DNA of 13,439 bases, from NCBI GenBank assembly GCA_900550625.1, contig URSW01000027.1:1-13439 (forward strand), in the 5' to 3' direction. The notes under the pieces are model-generated. The model made no database searches and was not told where the DNA came from. It worked only from the letters and a program-made list of their open reading frames with translations. The stretch is from an uncultured Eubacteriales bacterium. Its GTDB lineage: Bacteria; Bacillota; Clostridia; Oscillospirales; CAG-272. Shown piece by piece: positions 7,876-13,195 of the stretch. Position 1 is the stretch's first letter; every line of letters starts with the position of its first letter. The translations under genes and the position numbers were made by a program.

Positions 7876-8988
7876 ATGTCTGTAACTGCGATAGTGTGCG
7901 AACTCAATCCCCTTCACAACGGACATATGCATGTAATGAAAGCGGCGAAAGGCGACGCTGTGGTTCTCGTGATGAGCGGGAATTTCACACAGCGGGCGCT
8001 TTCCGCCGCTTTTCATAAGTACGCGCGCGCCGAGGCAGCCGTCCGCTCGGGAGCGGATCTCGTGGTCGAGCTTCCGTTTCCGTACTGCTCGTCGGGCGGG
8101 GAATTCTTCGCCCGCGCCGGGGTGTCGATCGCGGAGCGCATCGGCGCCGACCGACTTATGTTCGGATCGTCGTGTGCCGACCGCGAGCTTCTTTCGGATA
8201 TTGCGCGGACTCTTTCATCCGAGGAATACCGCAGACTTTTTTCGGAAACCGAAAAGCGCGATCCCGCGCTCGGCGCGGCTGTGATAAGATCGAAGGTGCT
8301 CGGCACTCTCTGCCCCGGATATTCCCGTGAAAAGTGCGATAATCCGAACGATATTCTCGCCGCTGAGTATATAAGATCGGCGAAGATCGAATGTGTTCCT
8401 GTGAAAAGAACGGATGACGCACTTTCCGCGACCGAGCTTCGCGGCATGACGGCGGAGGAGGGCGCGCCGTTTGTCCCGCCCGCATCGCTTGAAATGATGA
8501 TGAATACGCCGCGCGCGGATGTCTCAAAGCTCCGCGAGATATTGTGGATGTTCTTCAGAATGTGCGGCACCGATTTCGAAAATATCGCGGAATGCCGCGG
8601 CGGGCTCGGAAACCGGCTGAGATCCGCTGCACGGCAAAGCGGAAGCGCAGAGGAATTTTTTTCGCTTGCCGCAACGAAAAAATATACGAATGCGCGCATA
8701 GTCCGTGCCGCGATCTTTGCGCTTCTCGGCGTGACGCCGGAGGATATTTCGTCGGAACCGGCATATACGAATCTGCTCGCCGCGAACGGACGAGGAAGAG
8801 AAATTCTCGCCGCCGCACGGCGCTCGGGGAAAATAAATGTCGTCACAAAACCGTCGTCGGGGCTCACGTCTGCGTCGGAGCGCCGCCAACGCGAGCTATC
8901 GTCTCGTGCGGACGAGCTTTACACATTGCTTTTCGAAAAAGCTCTGCCGTCGTCGTATTTCATAACGCGGACTCCGTATGTGATTTGA
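7876..8988 (+). CDS. tmcAL: TmcAL, tRNA(Met) cytidine acetate ligase (DUF795 family)
   Basis: This 370-residue enzyme uses acetate and ATP to make N4-acetylcytidine at the wobble position of elongator tRNA-Met. The N-terminus is a nucleotidyltransferase domain. AIVCELNPLHNGH (5-17) contains the HXGH ATP-binding motif. VMSGNFTQR, then ARAEAAVRSGADLVVELPF and a Phe/Ala/Ser-rich stretch ending RLMFGSS, follow in the order seen in YlbM/TmcAL. The C-terminal half is the less conserved tRNA-binding part, with SATELRGM at about 182-189. The protein is slightly shorter than the roughly 400 residues typical of the family. AAAGGAGAT lies 6 nt before the ATG. It follows clpC at 54 bp but has its own promoter. 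The family call is strong; activity is inferred from the family. Confidence 0.92.
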   Translation: MSVTAIVCELNPLHNGHMHVMKAAKGDAVVLVMSGNFTQRALSAAFHKYARAEAAVRSGADLVVELPFPYCSSGGEFFARAGVSIAERIGADRLMFGSSCADRELLSDIARTLSSEEYRRLFSETEKRDPALGAAVIRSKVLGTLCPGYSREKCDNPNDILAAEYIRSAKIECVPVKRTDDALSATELRGMTAEEGAPFVPPASLEMMMNTPRADVSKLREILWMFFRMCGTDFENIAECRGGLGNRLRSAARQSGSAEEFFSLAATKKYTNARIVRAAIFALLGVTPEDISSEPAYTNLLAANGRGREILAAARRSGKINVVTKPSSGLTSASERRQRELSSRADELYTLLFEKALPSSYFITRTPYVI

Positions 8989-9034
8989 AAAAACGGTGAA
9001 AACACGAATCAAAAGCGTGTCGGACGGAGATAAT

Positions 9035-9069
9035 AATTCCGGGATTCAAAAGATCCCGGAATTCTTTTT
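9035..9069 (+). terminator. Rho-independent terminator between tmcAL and the DUF1540 gene
   Basis: A perfect 11-bp stem AATTCCGGGAT (9035-9045) / ATCCCGGAATT (9053-9063) has a 7-nt loop and is followed by CTTTTTC. It should end tmcAL transcription. It also lies only about 8 bp before the Shine-Dalgarno of the next gene, so it could act as an attenuator for that gene. Confidence 0.85.
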
Positions 9070-9091
9070 CATCATGAAAGGAAGATGCGAA

Positions 9092-9265
9092 ATGTCTGAT
9101 ATGAAACCCAACAGAGCTATTCAGTGCACCGTTTCCGAGTGCGCCAACCATTGCGAATCCGATTACTGCGGACTCAACACCGTAAAAATCGGTACTCACG
9201 AGAAGGACCCCACCGTATGTCAGTGTGTCGACTGCGAGTCGTTTGTACGCTGCGGCTGCAAATAA
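9092..9265 (+). CDS. Cys-rich DUF1540 domain protein
   Basis: The protein is 57 residues with nine cysteines (12, 17, 21, 26, 43, 45, 48, 54 and 56). The spacing IQCTVSEC-CANHCESDYCG and the C-terminal CQCVDCESF fit the DUF1540 family, common in Clostridia as small, probably metal-binding proteins. No function is established. The start is the ATG at 9092 with AAAGGAAG 7 nt upstream; another ATG at 9074 lies upstream of that site. No clear sigma-A promoter is visible between tmcAL and this gene, and the hairpin at 9035-9069 lies immediately 5'. Expression may therefore depend on read-through or on an unrecognised promoter. Confidence 0.88.
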   Translation: MSDMKPNRAIQCTVSECANHCESDYCGLNTVKIGTHEKDPTVCQCVDCESFVRCGCK

Positions 9266-9289
9266 GTAATTAACGGAGCACGGAAAGTG

Positions 9290-9327
9290 ATGCCGAAGCT
9301 CTCCCAAAAACGGAATTTCGGCATTTT
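9290..9327 (+). terminator. Probable terminator after the DUF1540 gene
   Basis: An 8-bp stem ATGCCGAA (9290-9297) / TTCGGCAT (9317-9324) has a 19-nt loop, and the T-run begins inside the stem (TTTT at 9324-9327). It lies 24 bp after the stop. The long loop makes it weaker than the other terminators here. Confidence 0.55.
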
Positions 9328-9333
9328 ATCAGA

Positions 9334-9365
9334 TTGTTTGATTAAAAAATAAAAAAATCAAACAA
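9334..9365. repeat. AT-rich inverted repeat upstream of a promoter-like site
   Basis: Perfect 10-bp arms TTGTTTGATT (9334-9343) and AATCAAACAA (9356-9365) surround a 12-bp A/T-only centre. No T-run follows on either strand, so it is not a terminator. It ends 15 bp before the -35 of the promoter at 9381, where an operator or a curved UP-type element could lie. Its function is unknown. Confidence 0.5.
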
Positions 9366-9380
9366 AATTGCGTAAAAGTA

Positions 9381-9409
9381 TTGTATTTAAAAGAGGATGG
9401 TGATATAAT
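9381..9409 (+). promoter_or_regulatory. Promoter-like site P1 ahead of a candidate small RNA
   Basis: The -35 TTGTAT (9381-9386), a 17-bp spacer and a perfect -10 TATAAT (9404-9409) with an extended TGA in front make a good sigma-A promoter. No protein start follows within range. The transcript would begin near 9416 and run straight into a series of hairpins. Confidence 0.6.
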
Positions 9410-9415
9410 ATCTTC

Positions 9416-9521
9416 AGTGATGTTTGCAATACTTGCAAACATCGCAGCTTGCGCTGCCCCGCGCTACGCGCGGCTTCGATATTGATGGCTTCAAAAATGC
9501 CCTTGCAAGCAAGCATTTTTG
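9416..9521 (+). ncRNA. Candidate small structured RNA 1
   Basis: This is inferred from structure, not homology. After P1, four hairpin-forming segments follow in about 105 nt. They are GATGTTTGCAA/TTGCAAACATC with a 3-nt loop (9419-9443, perfect); GCAGC-TTGC-GCTGC (9444-9457); CCGCGC-TAC-GCGCGG (9459-9473); and, after a single-stranded GCTTCGATATTGATGG linker, CAAAAATGC/GCATTTTTG (9492-9500 and 9513-9521), whose T5 arm makes it terminator-like. No credible ORF crosses it. I do not recognise it as 6S, SRP, tmRNA, RNase P or a known riboswitch. Alternatives are a remnant of a mobile repeat or a decayed gene. Confidence 0.35.
9444..9491 (+). repeat. Diverged direct repeat, copy 1
   Basis: This is a 48-nt block that recurs 198 bp downstream at 9642-9688. 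About 39 of 47 aligned positions are identical, with one single-base indel. It covers the GCAGC/GCTGC hairpin, the second GC-rich hairpin and the linker GCGCGGCTTCGAT. Confidence 0.7.
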
Positions 9522-9526
9522 CTTCA

Positions 9527-9535
9527 TGGTATAAT
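9527..9535 (+). promoter_or_regulatory. Extended -10 promoter-like site P2
   Basis: TGGTATAAT (9527-9535) is a full extended -10 element (TGN plus a perfect TATAAT). No good -35 lies 17 bp upstream; that stretch is the terminator-like hairpin of RNA 1. Transcription would begin near 9542. Confidence 0.45.
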
Positions 9536-9541
9536 AGAGAC

Positions 9542-9714
9542 ACGGCATAACATCAGGCGAAACTTGCACGTTATTTTGCTGCGTCCGCGGGAATGGCGCA
9601 GCGCGTCATTCTCCGACGTAAGCTCGAATTTCGGTCTCGGTGCAGCTTGTGCTGCCCGCACCATGCGCGGCTTCGATGTTTCCGGCTTTGCCGGGCGGCG
9701 CTTGAACTTTTTTT
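9542..9714 (+). ncRNA. Candidate small structured RNA 2
   Basis: This roughly 170-nt segment runs from P2 to a run of seven T (9708-9714). It contains GCTGCG/CGCAGC (9588-9593 and 9597-9602 region), then the second copy of the repeat (9642-9688) with hairpins GCAGC-TTGT-GCTGC and CGCA-CCA-TGCG, and CCGGC-TTT-GCCGG (9682-9694). The T-run is 13 nt after the last clear stem, so the terminator is not classical. ORFs of 92 aa (+) and 121 aa (-) cross it, but they lack Shine-Dalgarno sites and any recognisable domain. The call rests on the promoter-repeat-hairpin order and is weak on its own. Confidence 0.3.
9642..9688 (+). repeat. Diverged direct repeat, copy 2
   Basis: This is the second copy of the 9444-9491 block. 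The stem of its first hairpin is unchanged and only the loop differs (TTGC to TTGT). In the second hairpin, G9463/C9467 of copy 1 become A9660/T9664, which keeps a 4-bp stem in one register. Confidence 0.7.
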
Positions 9715-9819
9715 GTGCCGGAAGCGGCAGCAAAGTTATCGTTTTGCCGCCCGTACAATACTTGCTCTTGGAGGTTCGGCGAATACCGTTCCTTTGAGTT
9801 ATAAAATACTTTCCTTTCC
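9715..9819. other. Non-coding stretch before the mecA terminator
   Basis: No gene is visible. The only structure I see is an inverted repeat GCGGCA/TGCCGC (9724-9729 and 9745-9750). TTCCTTT near the right end abuts the shared terminator hairpin at 9820. Confidence 0.5.
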
Positions 9820-9859
9820 AAAACACAGGAGCACCCATGCCGGGGTGCTCCTGTGTTTT
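9820..9859 (-). terminator. Strong terminator hairpin of mecA, possibly bidirectional
   Basis: A perfect 17-bp stem, AAAACACAGGAGCACCC (9820-9836) and its complement (9843-9859), has a 6-nt loop. It has A4 on one side and T4 on the other, so it can act in both directions. The mecA stop codon (9858-9860) overlaps the stem. On the + strand it would stop any transcript from the 9.4-9.8 kb region. Confidence 0.85.
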
Positions 9860-10424
9860 ATGCAAATTCGGACAGACGGTCCACCGCACTGAGGCACAGC
9901 AGTGCGCAGAATTCGTTTATGTAGTAGACCGCGCCGATCTTCATAAGAACCCCGCCCATTTCTTCGCACAGCGGAGTTTTTGTCCTTATCACCAGATAAT
10001 ACGCCTGCTTACCGCAGGTATCGCGGTACGCCGCGCTCGGCGCGCGGTACCCCGCCTCATAAAGCCGACGGCATGCCGATGCCATATCGCTCAGCTTCTC
10101 GAAAAAATAAATAAAGGCTCCTTCCGCCGGATGGACGGAAAATCCGGGAATGCATTTTTTGTTTTCCGCGCCTTCGCCGGCGCCGAGCTTCGTTACAAAC
10201 ATTTCGCATCCGCCGTCGCGTGAGGGAAAAACGCGCACGAGCAGTCGTTCTCCCGCCGCGGAAAATCCCTTTTCCGCCTTTGCTTCACGGAGAATGCATT
10301 TCAGTGCTTTCCTGCTTTCTTCGGGATCGTCCCCGAGCGTATCGCAGTCGAGATCGTATCTCTGCATATCCTCTGAGGTCATCGTAACCTTGAGTTCCGA
10401 CTGACTGATTTTTATTATTTCCAT
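9858..10424 (-). CDS. mecA: MecA-family ClpC adaptor protein
   Basis: The protein is 188 residues. MecA proteins bind substrates through an N-terminal domain and ClpC through a C-terminal domain, promoting ClpC hexamer assembly. The N-terminus, MEIIKISQSELKVTMTSEDMQRYDLDCDTLGDDPEESRKAL, is the diagnostic MecA/YpbH opening, followed by AAGERLLVRVFPSRDGGCEMFVTKL (about 56-80). The C-terminal domain (about 95-188) contains FEKLSDMASACRRLYEAGYRAPSAAYRD and YYLVIRTKTP, as in the ClpC-binding half. It is shorter than the 218-residue B. subtilis protein, mostly in the linker. AAAGGAA precedes the ATG by about 9 nt. It has its own promoter (10476-10504), shows no CtsR operator, and ends in a strong terminator. 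ClpC, its partner, is encoded about 2 kb away. Confidence 0.93.
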   Translation of the reverse strand: MEIIKISQSELKVTMTSEDMQRYDLDCDTLGDDPEESRKALKCILREAKAEKGFSAAGERLLVRVFPSRDGGCEMFVTKLGAGEGAENKKCIPGFSVHPAEGAFIYFFEKLSDMASACRRLYEAGYRAPSAAYRDTCGKQAYYLVIRTKTPLCEEMGGVLMKIGAVYYINEFCALLCLSAVDRLSEFA

Positions 10425-10475
10425 CAGCTTGTTCCTTTCCGCATATGTGCCGTGTCCGTCACATACCTCACTATT

Positions 10476-10504
10476 ATTATAGTGTGCGGCGAGGAAAAAT
10501 GTAA
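10476..10504 (-). promoter_or_regulatory. Sigma-A promoter of mecA with an inverted repeat over the -10
   Basis: On the - strand, -35 TTACAT (10504-10499), a 17-bp spacer and a perfect -10 TATAAT (10481-10476) are present. The inverted repeat CACTAT-TATT-ATAGTG (10469-10484) overlaps the -10 and could be a repressor site. No CtsR heptads are visible. Confidence 0.75.
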
Positions 10505-10545
10505 CCCCAAATATATGGTCTTTGAGGAAGGTTATTCTGCTCCGC

Positions 10546-11133
10546 TTATTCGGTGAAGGATACCGACAGAGAGTATTTTTCGCCGTTGGAGAGAAGGGTG
10601 AAGGAGATATGAGCGGCGCTTTCGGGAATGCAGAGCGTATCGGCTGCGCGCAGGGCGGAAAGCCCGCGCCCCGTCAGCTTTATATAGCTTTCTTTACGGG
10701 TCCAGAGCGCGTAAAAGCATCCTACGGGATCGTCGGAGCTGCGAATGAGAGCTTGCTCCTCGCATGAGAAATATCTTTCGGCGATCGCCTCAGTCCGTTC
10801 GGGCGAACGCCTGTCCGATATCTTTTCGATGTCCGCGCCGATTTCGGCGCACGGACGCGCATCGGCGAGGAAAAAGCCCTCGGCTATTTCTTCGCCCGAG
10901 CGAAGCTTCGGAAGATCGGCGCACCCCTCCGCGCCCATTGCGCATATTACAATATCCCCGCTGTGGGATACGGAGAAGGGAATTTTCTCCCTGACCGCGG
11001 GCTTGACGTATTCCTCGCGGGTGATGACCGGTGATGTTATTTTGTGAAATTCCGCCAGCATCCGATCGCGCAGGGCTTCCCCTGCTTCGTGATGCAGAGC
11101 TTCGGCGGCTTTTTTGAAGCCTATTATTATCAT
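10546..11133 (-). CDS. 4'-phosphopantetheinyl transferase (Sfp-type)
   Basis: This 195-residue enzyme would transfer phosphopantetheine from CoA to a serine of carrier proteins. Visible motifs are IPFSVSHSGD (51-60, CoA-binding His57), IGADIEKI (98-105, metal-binding Asp101 and Glu103), and FYALWTRKESYIKLTGRGLS (140-159, with W144, K147, E148 and K152). This is the standard order of the Sfp/AcpT family. The length is at the short end for Sfp-type enzymes. The start is the ATG at 11133 with GGAGAT 4-6 nt before it. It lies upstream of mecA, separated by 121 bp that hold mecA's own promoter. A likely local partner is the ACP at 12896-13123. The leader is hairpin-rich (see 11138-11257). I did not find a clear promoter. 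Confidence 0.9.
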   Translation of the reverse strand: MIIIGFKKAAEALHHEAGEALRDRMLAEFHKITSPVITREEYVKPAVREKIPFSVSHSGDIVICAMGAEGCADLPKLRSGEEIAEGFFLADARPCAEIGADIEKISDRRSPERTEAIAERYFSCEEQALIRSSDDPVGCFYALWTRKESYIKLTGRGLSALRAADTLCIPESAAHISFTLLSNGEKYSLSVSFTE

Positions 11134-11137
11134 ATTT

Positions 11138-11257
11138 ATCTCCGTTTGCCGCCGTCCGGGCGGCGCAGATTACAGTGGATTTTTCGGTGACACCGAAAAA
11201 AGTCGGCACCAATCCCGCTTTCAAAGCGGAATCCTTGCTTTTGCCGGGCGGATTCCG
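11138..11257 (-). promoter_or_regulatory. Hairpin-rich leader or intergenic region of the phosphopantetheinyl transferase gene
   Basis: Four inverted repeats lie in 110 bp. In + coordinates these are: A, CGGAATCC/GGATTCCG (11227-11234 and 11250-11257); B, CCGCTTT-C-AAAGCGG (11215-11229), sharing three bases with A so that A and B are mutually exclusive; C, TTTTTCGGTG-A-CACCGAAAAA (11180-11200, perfect); D, GCCGCC-GTCCG-GGCGGC (11148-11164), just ahead of the Shine-Dalgarno. If transcribed on the - strand they could form an attenuator-like leader. C could equally be a protein-binding operator. No known riboswitch is recognised. Confidence 0.4.
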
Positions 11258-11309
11258 GCGTATTTTCGAACATATTTTCGCGCCGAGAGCCTCAATTTGC
11301 AAAAAAGTA

Positions 11310-11338
11310 TTTACTTTGGCGTCGTTTTGGCGTATAAT
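11310..11338 (+). promoter_or_regulatory. Sigma-A promoter of the cytidylate-kinase-like gene
   Basis: The -35 TTTACT (11310-11315), a 17-bp spacer and a perfect -10 TATAAT (11333-11338) give a start near 11345, about 124 nt before the ATG. Confidence 0.75.
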
Positions 11339-11344
11339 TTATAT

Positions 11345-11468
11345 GAAGAGGTGCGCAGGCGTCCGATATGTCCGACATCGGTCGGATTATGCCGATGCTT
11401 CGGTTTTGTAAGAATGCATTCGGCAATGTTCGGATACGCGGCGCCCGCTTGGAAAAACGGAGGATTTT
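11345..11468 (+). promoter_or_regulatory. Long leader of the cytidylate-kinase-like gene with alternative hairpins
   Basis: Three mutually exclusive stems can form. H1 is CCGA..TGT with ACA-TCGG (11363-11381). H2 is TCCGA/TCGGA (11371-11375 and 11382-11386). H3 is CATCGG/CCGATG (11376-11381 and 11392-11397). H1 and H3 compete for CATCGG, and H2 competes with both. A T-run (TTTT) follows at about 11404. It could be a regulatory leader, but no known family is recognised and such short stems may be chance. Confidence 0.3.
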
Positions 11469-12077
11469 ATGCACAGAGTCATTACTATCGCAAGACAGTA
11501 CGGAAGCCGCGGACGCGAGATCGGACGGGCGGTTGCGGAATTGACGGGATCGAAATTTTACGACAACAATCTGATAACGATGTCAGCTCAGAAAACGGGC
11601 ATAAGCTCCGACAAGCTTGTCGATGCAGACGAAAAAATCCCGAACAGCGTGCTTTATACTCTTGCAACGGGATCGTCGATGTTTGCGAATACGATATCGC
11701 CTTCAATACAGCCGATAAACGACAGGCTGTTTTTCGCTCAGTCGGATCTTATAAAATCGCTTGCCGCACAGGGACCGTCGGTGTTCGTCGGACGGTGCGC
11801 GGATTCGGTTCTCGAGGGAAGAGAGCACGTTCTGCGTGTGTTTTTCTATGCTGATTTTACCCACAGAGTGAATGAAATATGCAAGCGCCATTCGCTCAGC
11901 GAGAGCGAAGCCAAAAGCATAATCATAAAGACCGACCGTCACCGCGCGAATTATTATAACTATTACACGGGTCGAAAATGGGGCAAGCCCGAGAATTACG
12001 ATCTCATGCTTGCGACCGACCGCCTGACGACCGAGCAGGCGGCGCAGATCGTCGCAAGCCTTGCGGGACTTTACTGA
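11469..12077 (+). CDS. Cytidylate kinase-like family protein
   Basis: This 202-residue protein resembles the cytidylate-kinase-like family (Pfam Cytidylate_kin2). The N-terminus HRVITIARQYGSRGREIGRAVAELTGSKFYDNNLI carries a P-loop of the GSGGREIG type, with Arg replacing a Gly. The middle has SVFVGRCADSVLEG and VLRVFFYADFTHRVNEIC, and the C-terminal part has TDRHRANYYNYYTGRKWGKPENYDLMLATD, the most distinctive signature of the family. It is smaller than Cmk and its substrate is unestablished. GGAGG lies 5 nt before the ATG. It has its own promoter and long leader. It overlaps the convergent wecG-like gene by 7 bp, with no terminator between them. Confidence 0.88.
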   Translation: MHRVITIARQYGSRGREIGRAVAELTGSKFYDNNLITMSAQKTGISSDKLVDADEKIPNSVLYTLATGSSMFANTISPSIQPINDRLFFAQSDLIKSLAAQGPSVFVGRCADSVLEGREHVLRVFFYADFTHRVNEICKRHSLSESEAKSIIIKTDRHRANYYNYYTGRKWGKPENYDLMLATDRLTTEQAAQIVASLAGLY

Positions 12078-12817
12078 TTTTTGTTTTTCAGCTTGAAGAG
12101 CCATGTGCCGAAATAGAATTTCGGCAGCTTCATCATTCTGCCTATACGGGACGGCTGACACATCAGACGGTAAAACCATTCGAGTCCGTGGCGGCAGAAG
12201 AATTCCGGAGCGCGTTTGACGTTGCCGGAATATGAGTCGAGCGAACCGCCGAGAGCAAGAAACACCTTGACACCGGAGAGACGTGCGCGGTTTGCGCAGA
12301 TCCATTTTTCCTGCACCGGAGCGCCGAGGCATACGAAGAGTATGTCTGCGGCGCTTTCGTTTATTTCGCCGACGACTTCATCGCATTCGCTGCCTTCCTT
12401 TTTGAAGTAGCCGTCACGGCATCCGCAGATGTCGATCGACGGATAGCGCTCCTTCATTACCTCGGCGGCAGTCTCCGCTACTCCCGGCTTTGAGCCGAGA
12501 AAGAATATCTTCGCGCTGTGCCCGGCGCTTTCTCTTATTATGCGTTCGCCGAGCTCAACTCCGGGAATTCTTTCCCTGAGAGGTGTGCCGAGGATCTTTG
12601 CCGCCTTTATTACGCCGATCCCGTCCGGGATTATCACCTCGGCGGAATTCACGGTTTCGTAAAGCTCGGGAGTATCGATGCAGTTCTGCACGATCTCGGA
12701 ATTGGGCGTAAATACCGCGGTCTGTTCACCGTCGGCGAAACGCTGCCAAATGTACTCTGCCGCGCCGTCGAGGGTGGTGTTGAGAAAATTCACGCCGCGG
12801 ATATTTATCTTTTCCAT
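12071..12817 (-). CDS. WecG/TagA/CpsF family glycosyltransferase
   Basis: The protein is 248 residues. Members transfer a sugar (ManNAc in the best-known cases) from a UDP donor onto a lipid-linked acceptor during wall teichoic acid or capsule assembly. The N-terminus has FTPNSEIV (T37) and IPDGIGV (D65), which match the Thr37 and Asp65 proposed as active-site residues in the TagA structure. Further along are RIPGVELGERI, KIFFLGSKPGVAETAA (about 103-118), ADILFVCLGAPVQEKW and ALGGSLDSYSGNVKRAPEFFCRHGLEWFYRLMCQPSRIGRMMKL. The last part is the basic C-terminal appendage that docks on the membrane. AAGGAG precedes the ATG by 5 nt. It is co-directional with the upstream ACP gene, 78 bp away. The acceptor is unknown here, as no other teichoic acid genes are in view. 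Confidence 0.9.
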   Translation of the reverse strand: MEKINIRGVNFLNTTLDGAAEYIWQRFADGEQTAVFTPNSEIVQNCIDTPELYETVNSAEVIIPDGIGVIKAAKILGTPLRERIPGVELGERIIRESAGHSAKIFFLGSKPGVAETAAEVMKERYPSIDICGCRDGYFKKEGSECDEVVGEINESAADILFVCLGAPVQEKWICANRARLSGVKVFLALGGSLDSYSGNVKRAPEFFCRHGLEWFYRLMCQPSRIGRMMKLPKFYFGTWLFKLKNKNQ

Positions 12818-12840
12818 AAAAACTCCTTAACGACAAGAAT

Positions 12841-12868
12841 GCACAGTACATCATTAGGTGTTCTGTGC
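12841..12868 (-). repeat. Inverted repeat between the ACP and wecG-like genes
   Basis: GCACAGTACA (12841-12850) pairs with TGTTCTGTGC (12859-12868) with one mismatch and an 8-nt centre. No T-run follows on the - strand, so it is not a clear terminator. It may modulate expression between the two genes. Confidence 0.35.
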
Positions 12869-12895
12869 AAAGCTTGACTTAACGGTATTTCTGTT

Positions 12896-13123
12896 TCAGT
12901 TGGATTTCTCGGAGAGGTAGTTTACAACATCTCCGACAGTGATGAATTTGTGGATATCGTCATCGCTGATGGACACTCCGAAACGCTCCTCACAAAGGAG
13001 AACGAAATCCGCAAGCTCGAGGGAATTGATTCCGAGATCGGAAACAAGCTCGGCATCCATGGTAATGTCATCGGCGTTTACCGAAAGTTCATTCACAAGA
13101 AGCTCTTTTAACTGTTCAAACAT
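12896..13123 (-). CDS. Acyl carrier protein (secondary, NSL motif)
   Basis: The protein is 75 residues and has the four-helix carrier fold. The first helix FEQLKELLVNEL is followed by the phosphopantetheine site DLGINSLELADF with Ser34, then LCEERFGVSISDDDIHKFITVGDVVNYL. The canonical DSL is here NSL. It would need the 4'-phosphopantetheinyl transferase at 10546-11133 or another one for activity. GGAG lies 7 nt before the ATG, and its own promoter (13167-13195) overlaps the end of the upstream ligase gene. The gene lies between the acyl ligase (63 bp upstream) and the wecG-like gene (downstream). The ligase neighbour makes an acyl-thioester role likely, distinct from the housekeeping fatty-acid ACP. 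This is inference. Confidence 0.9.
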   Translation of the reverse strand: MFEQLKELLVNELSVNADDITMDAELVSDLGINSLELADFVLLCEERFGVSISDDDIHKFITVGDVVNYLSEKSN

Positions 13124-13166
13124 CGTAATTCTCCAATCAATATATGGGATTAAACCAACAGCATAT

Positions 13167-13195
13167 ATTATATCACTGCTTTTCCGTTAATGCAA
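13167..13195 (-). promoter_or_regulatory. Sigma-A promoter of the ACP-wecG genes
   Basis: On the - strand, -35 TTGCAT (13195-13190), a 17-bp spacer and a perfect -10 TATAAT (13172-13167) are present. The -35 overlaps the last codons of the ligase gene, so the ACP can be transcribed independently of it. Confidence 0.75.

Noticed and set aside
7060..8016. 318-codon open frame on the - strand opposite clpC and tmcAL
   Set aside because: It is antisense to two well-identified genes, with no ribosome-binding site and no recognisable domain. Long antisense frames are expected from the codon bias here. The same holds for 1644-2324, 2971-3792, 5566-6378 and 8013-8867 on the - strand.
9334..9365. TTGTTTGATT/AATCAAACAA inverted repeat as a terminator or CRISPR-like repeat
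   Set aside because: No T-run follows on either strand, and it occurs only once, so there is no array.
9519..9889. ORFs of 92 codons (+, 9519-9797) and 121 codons (-, 9524-9889) in the 9.3-9.8 kb region
   Set aside because: They cross promoter-like and terminator hairpin sequences, lack Shine-Dalgarno sites and look compositionally random. The frame is also broken by the indel between the two repeat copies. I kept the RNA reading instead.
12841..12868. Inverted repeat between the ACP and wecG-like genes as a terminator
   Set aside because: It has no T-run on the - strand and the wecG-like gene has no other visible promoter, so read-through is expected.
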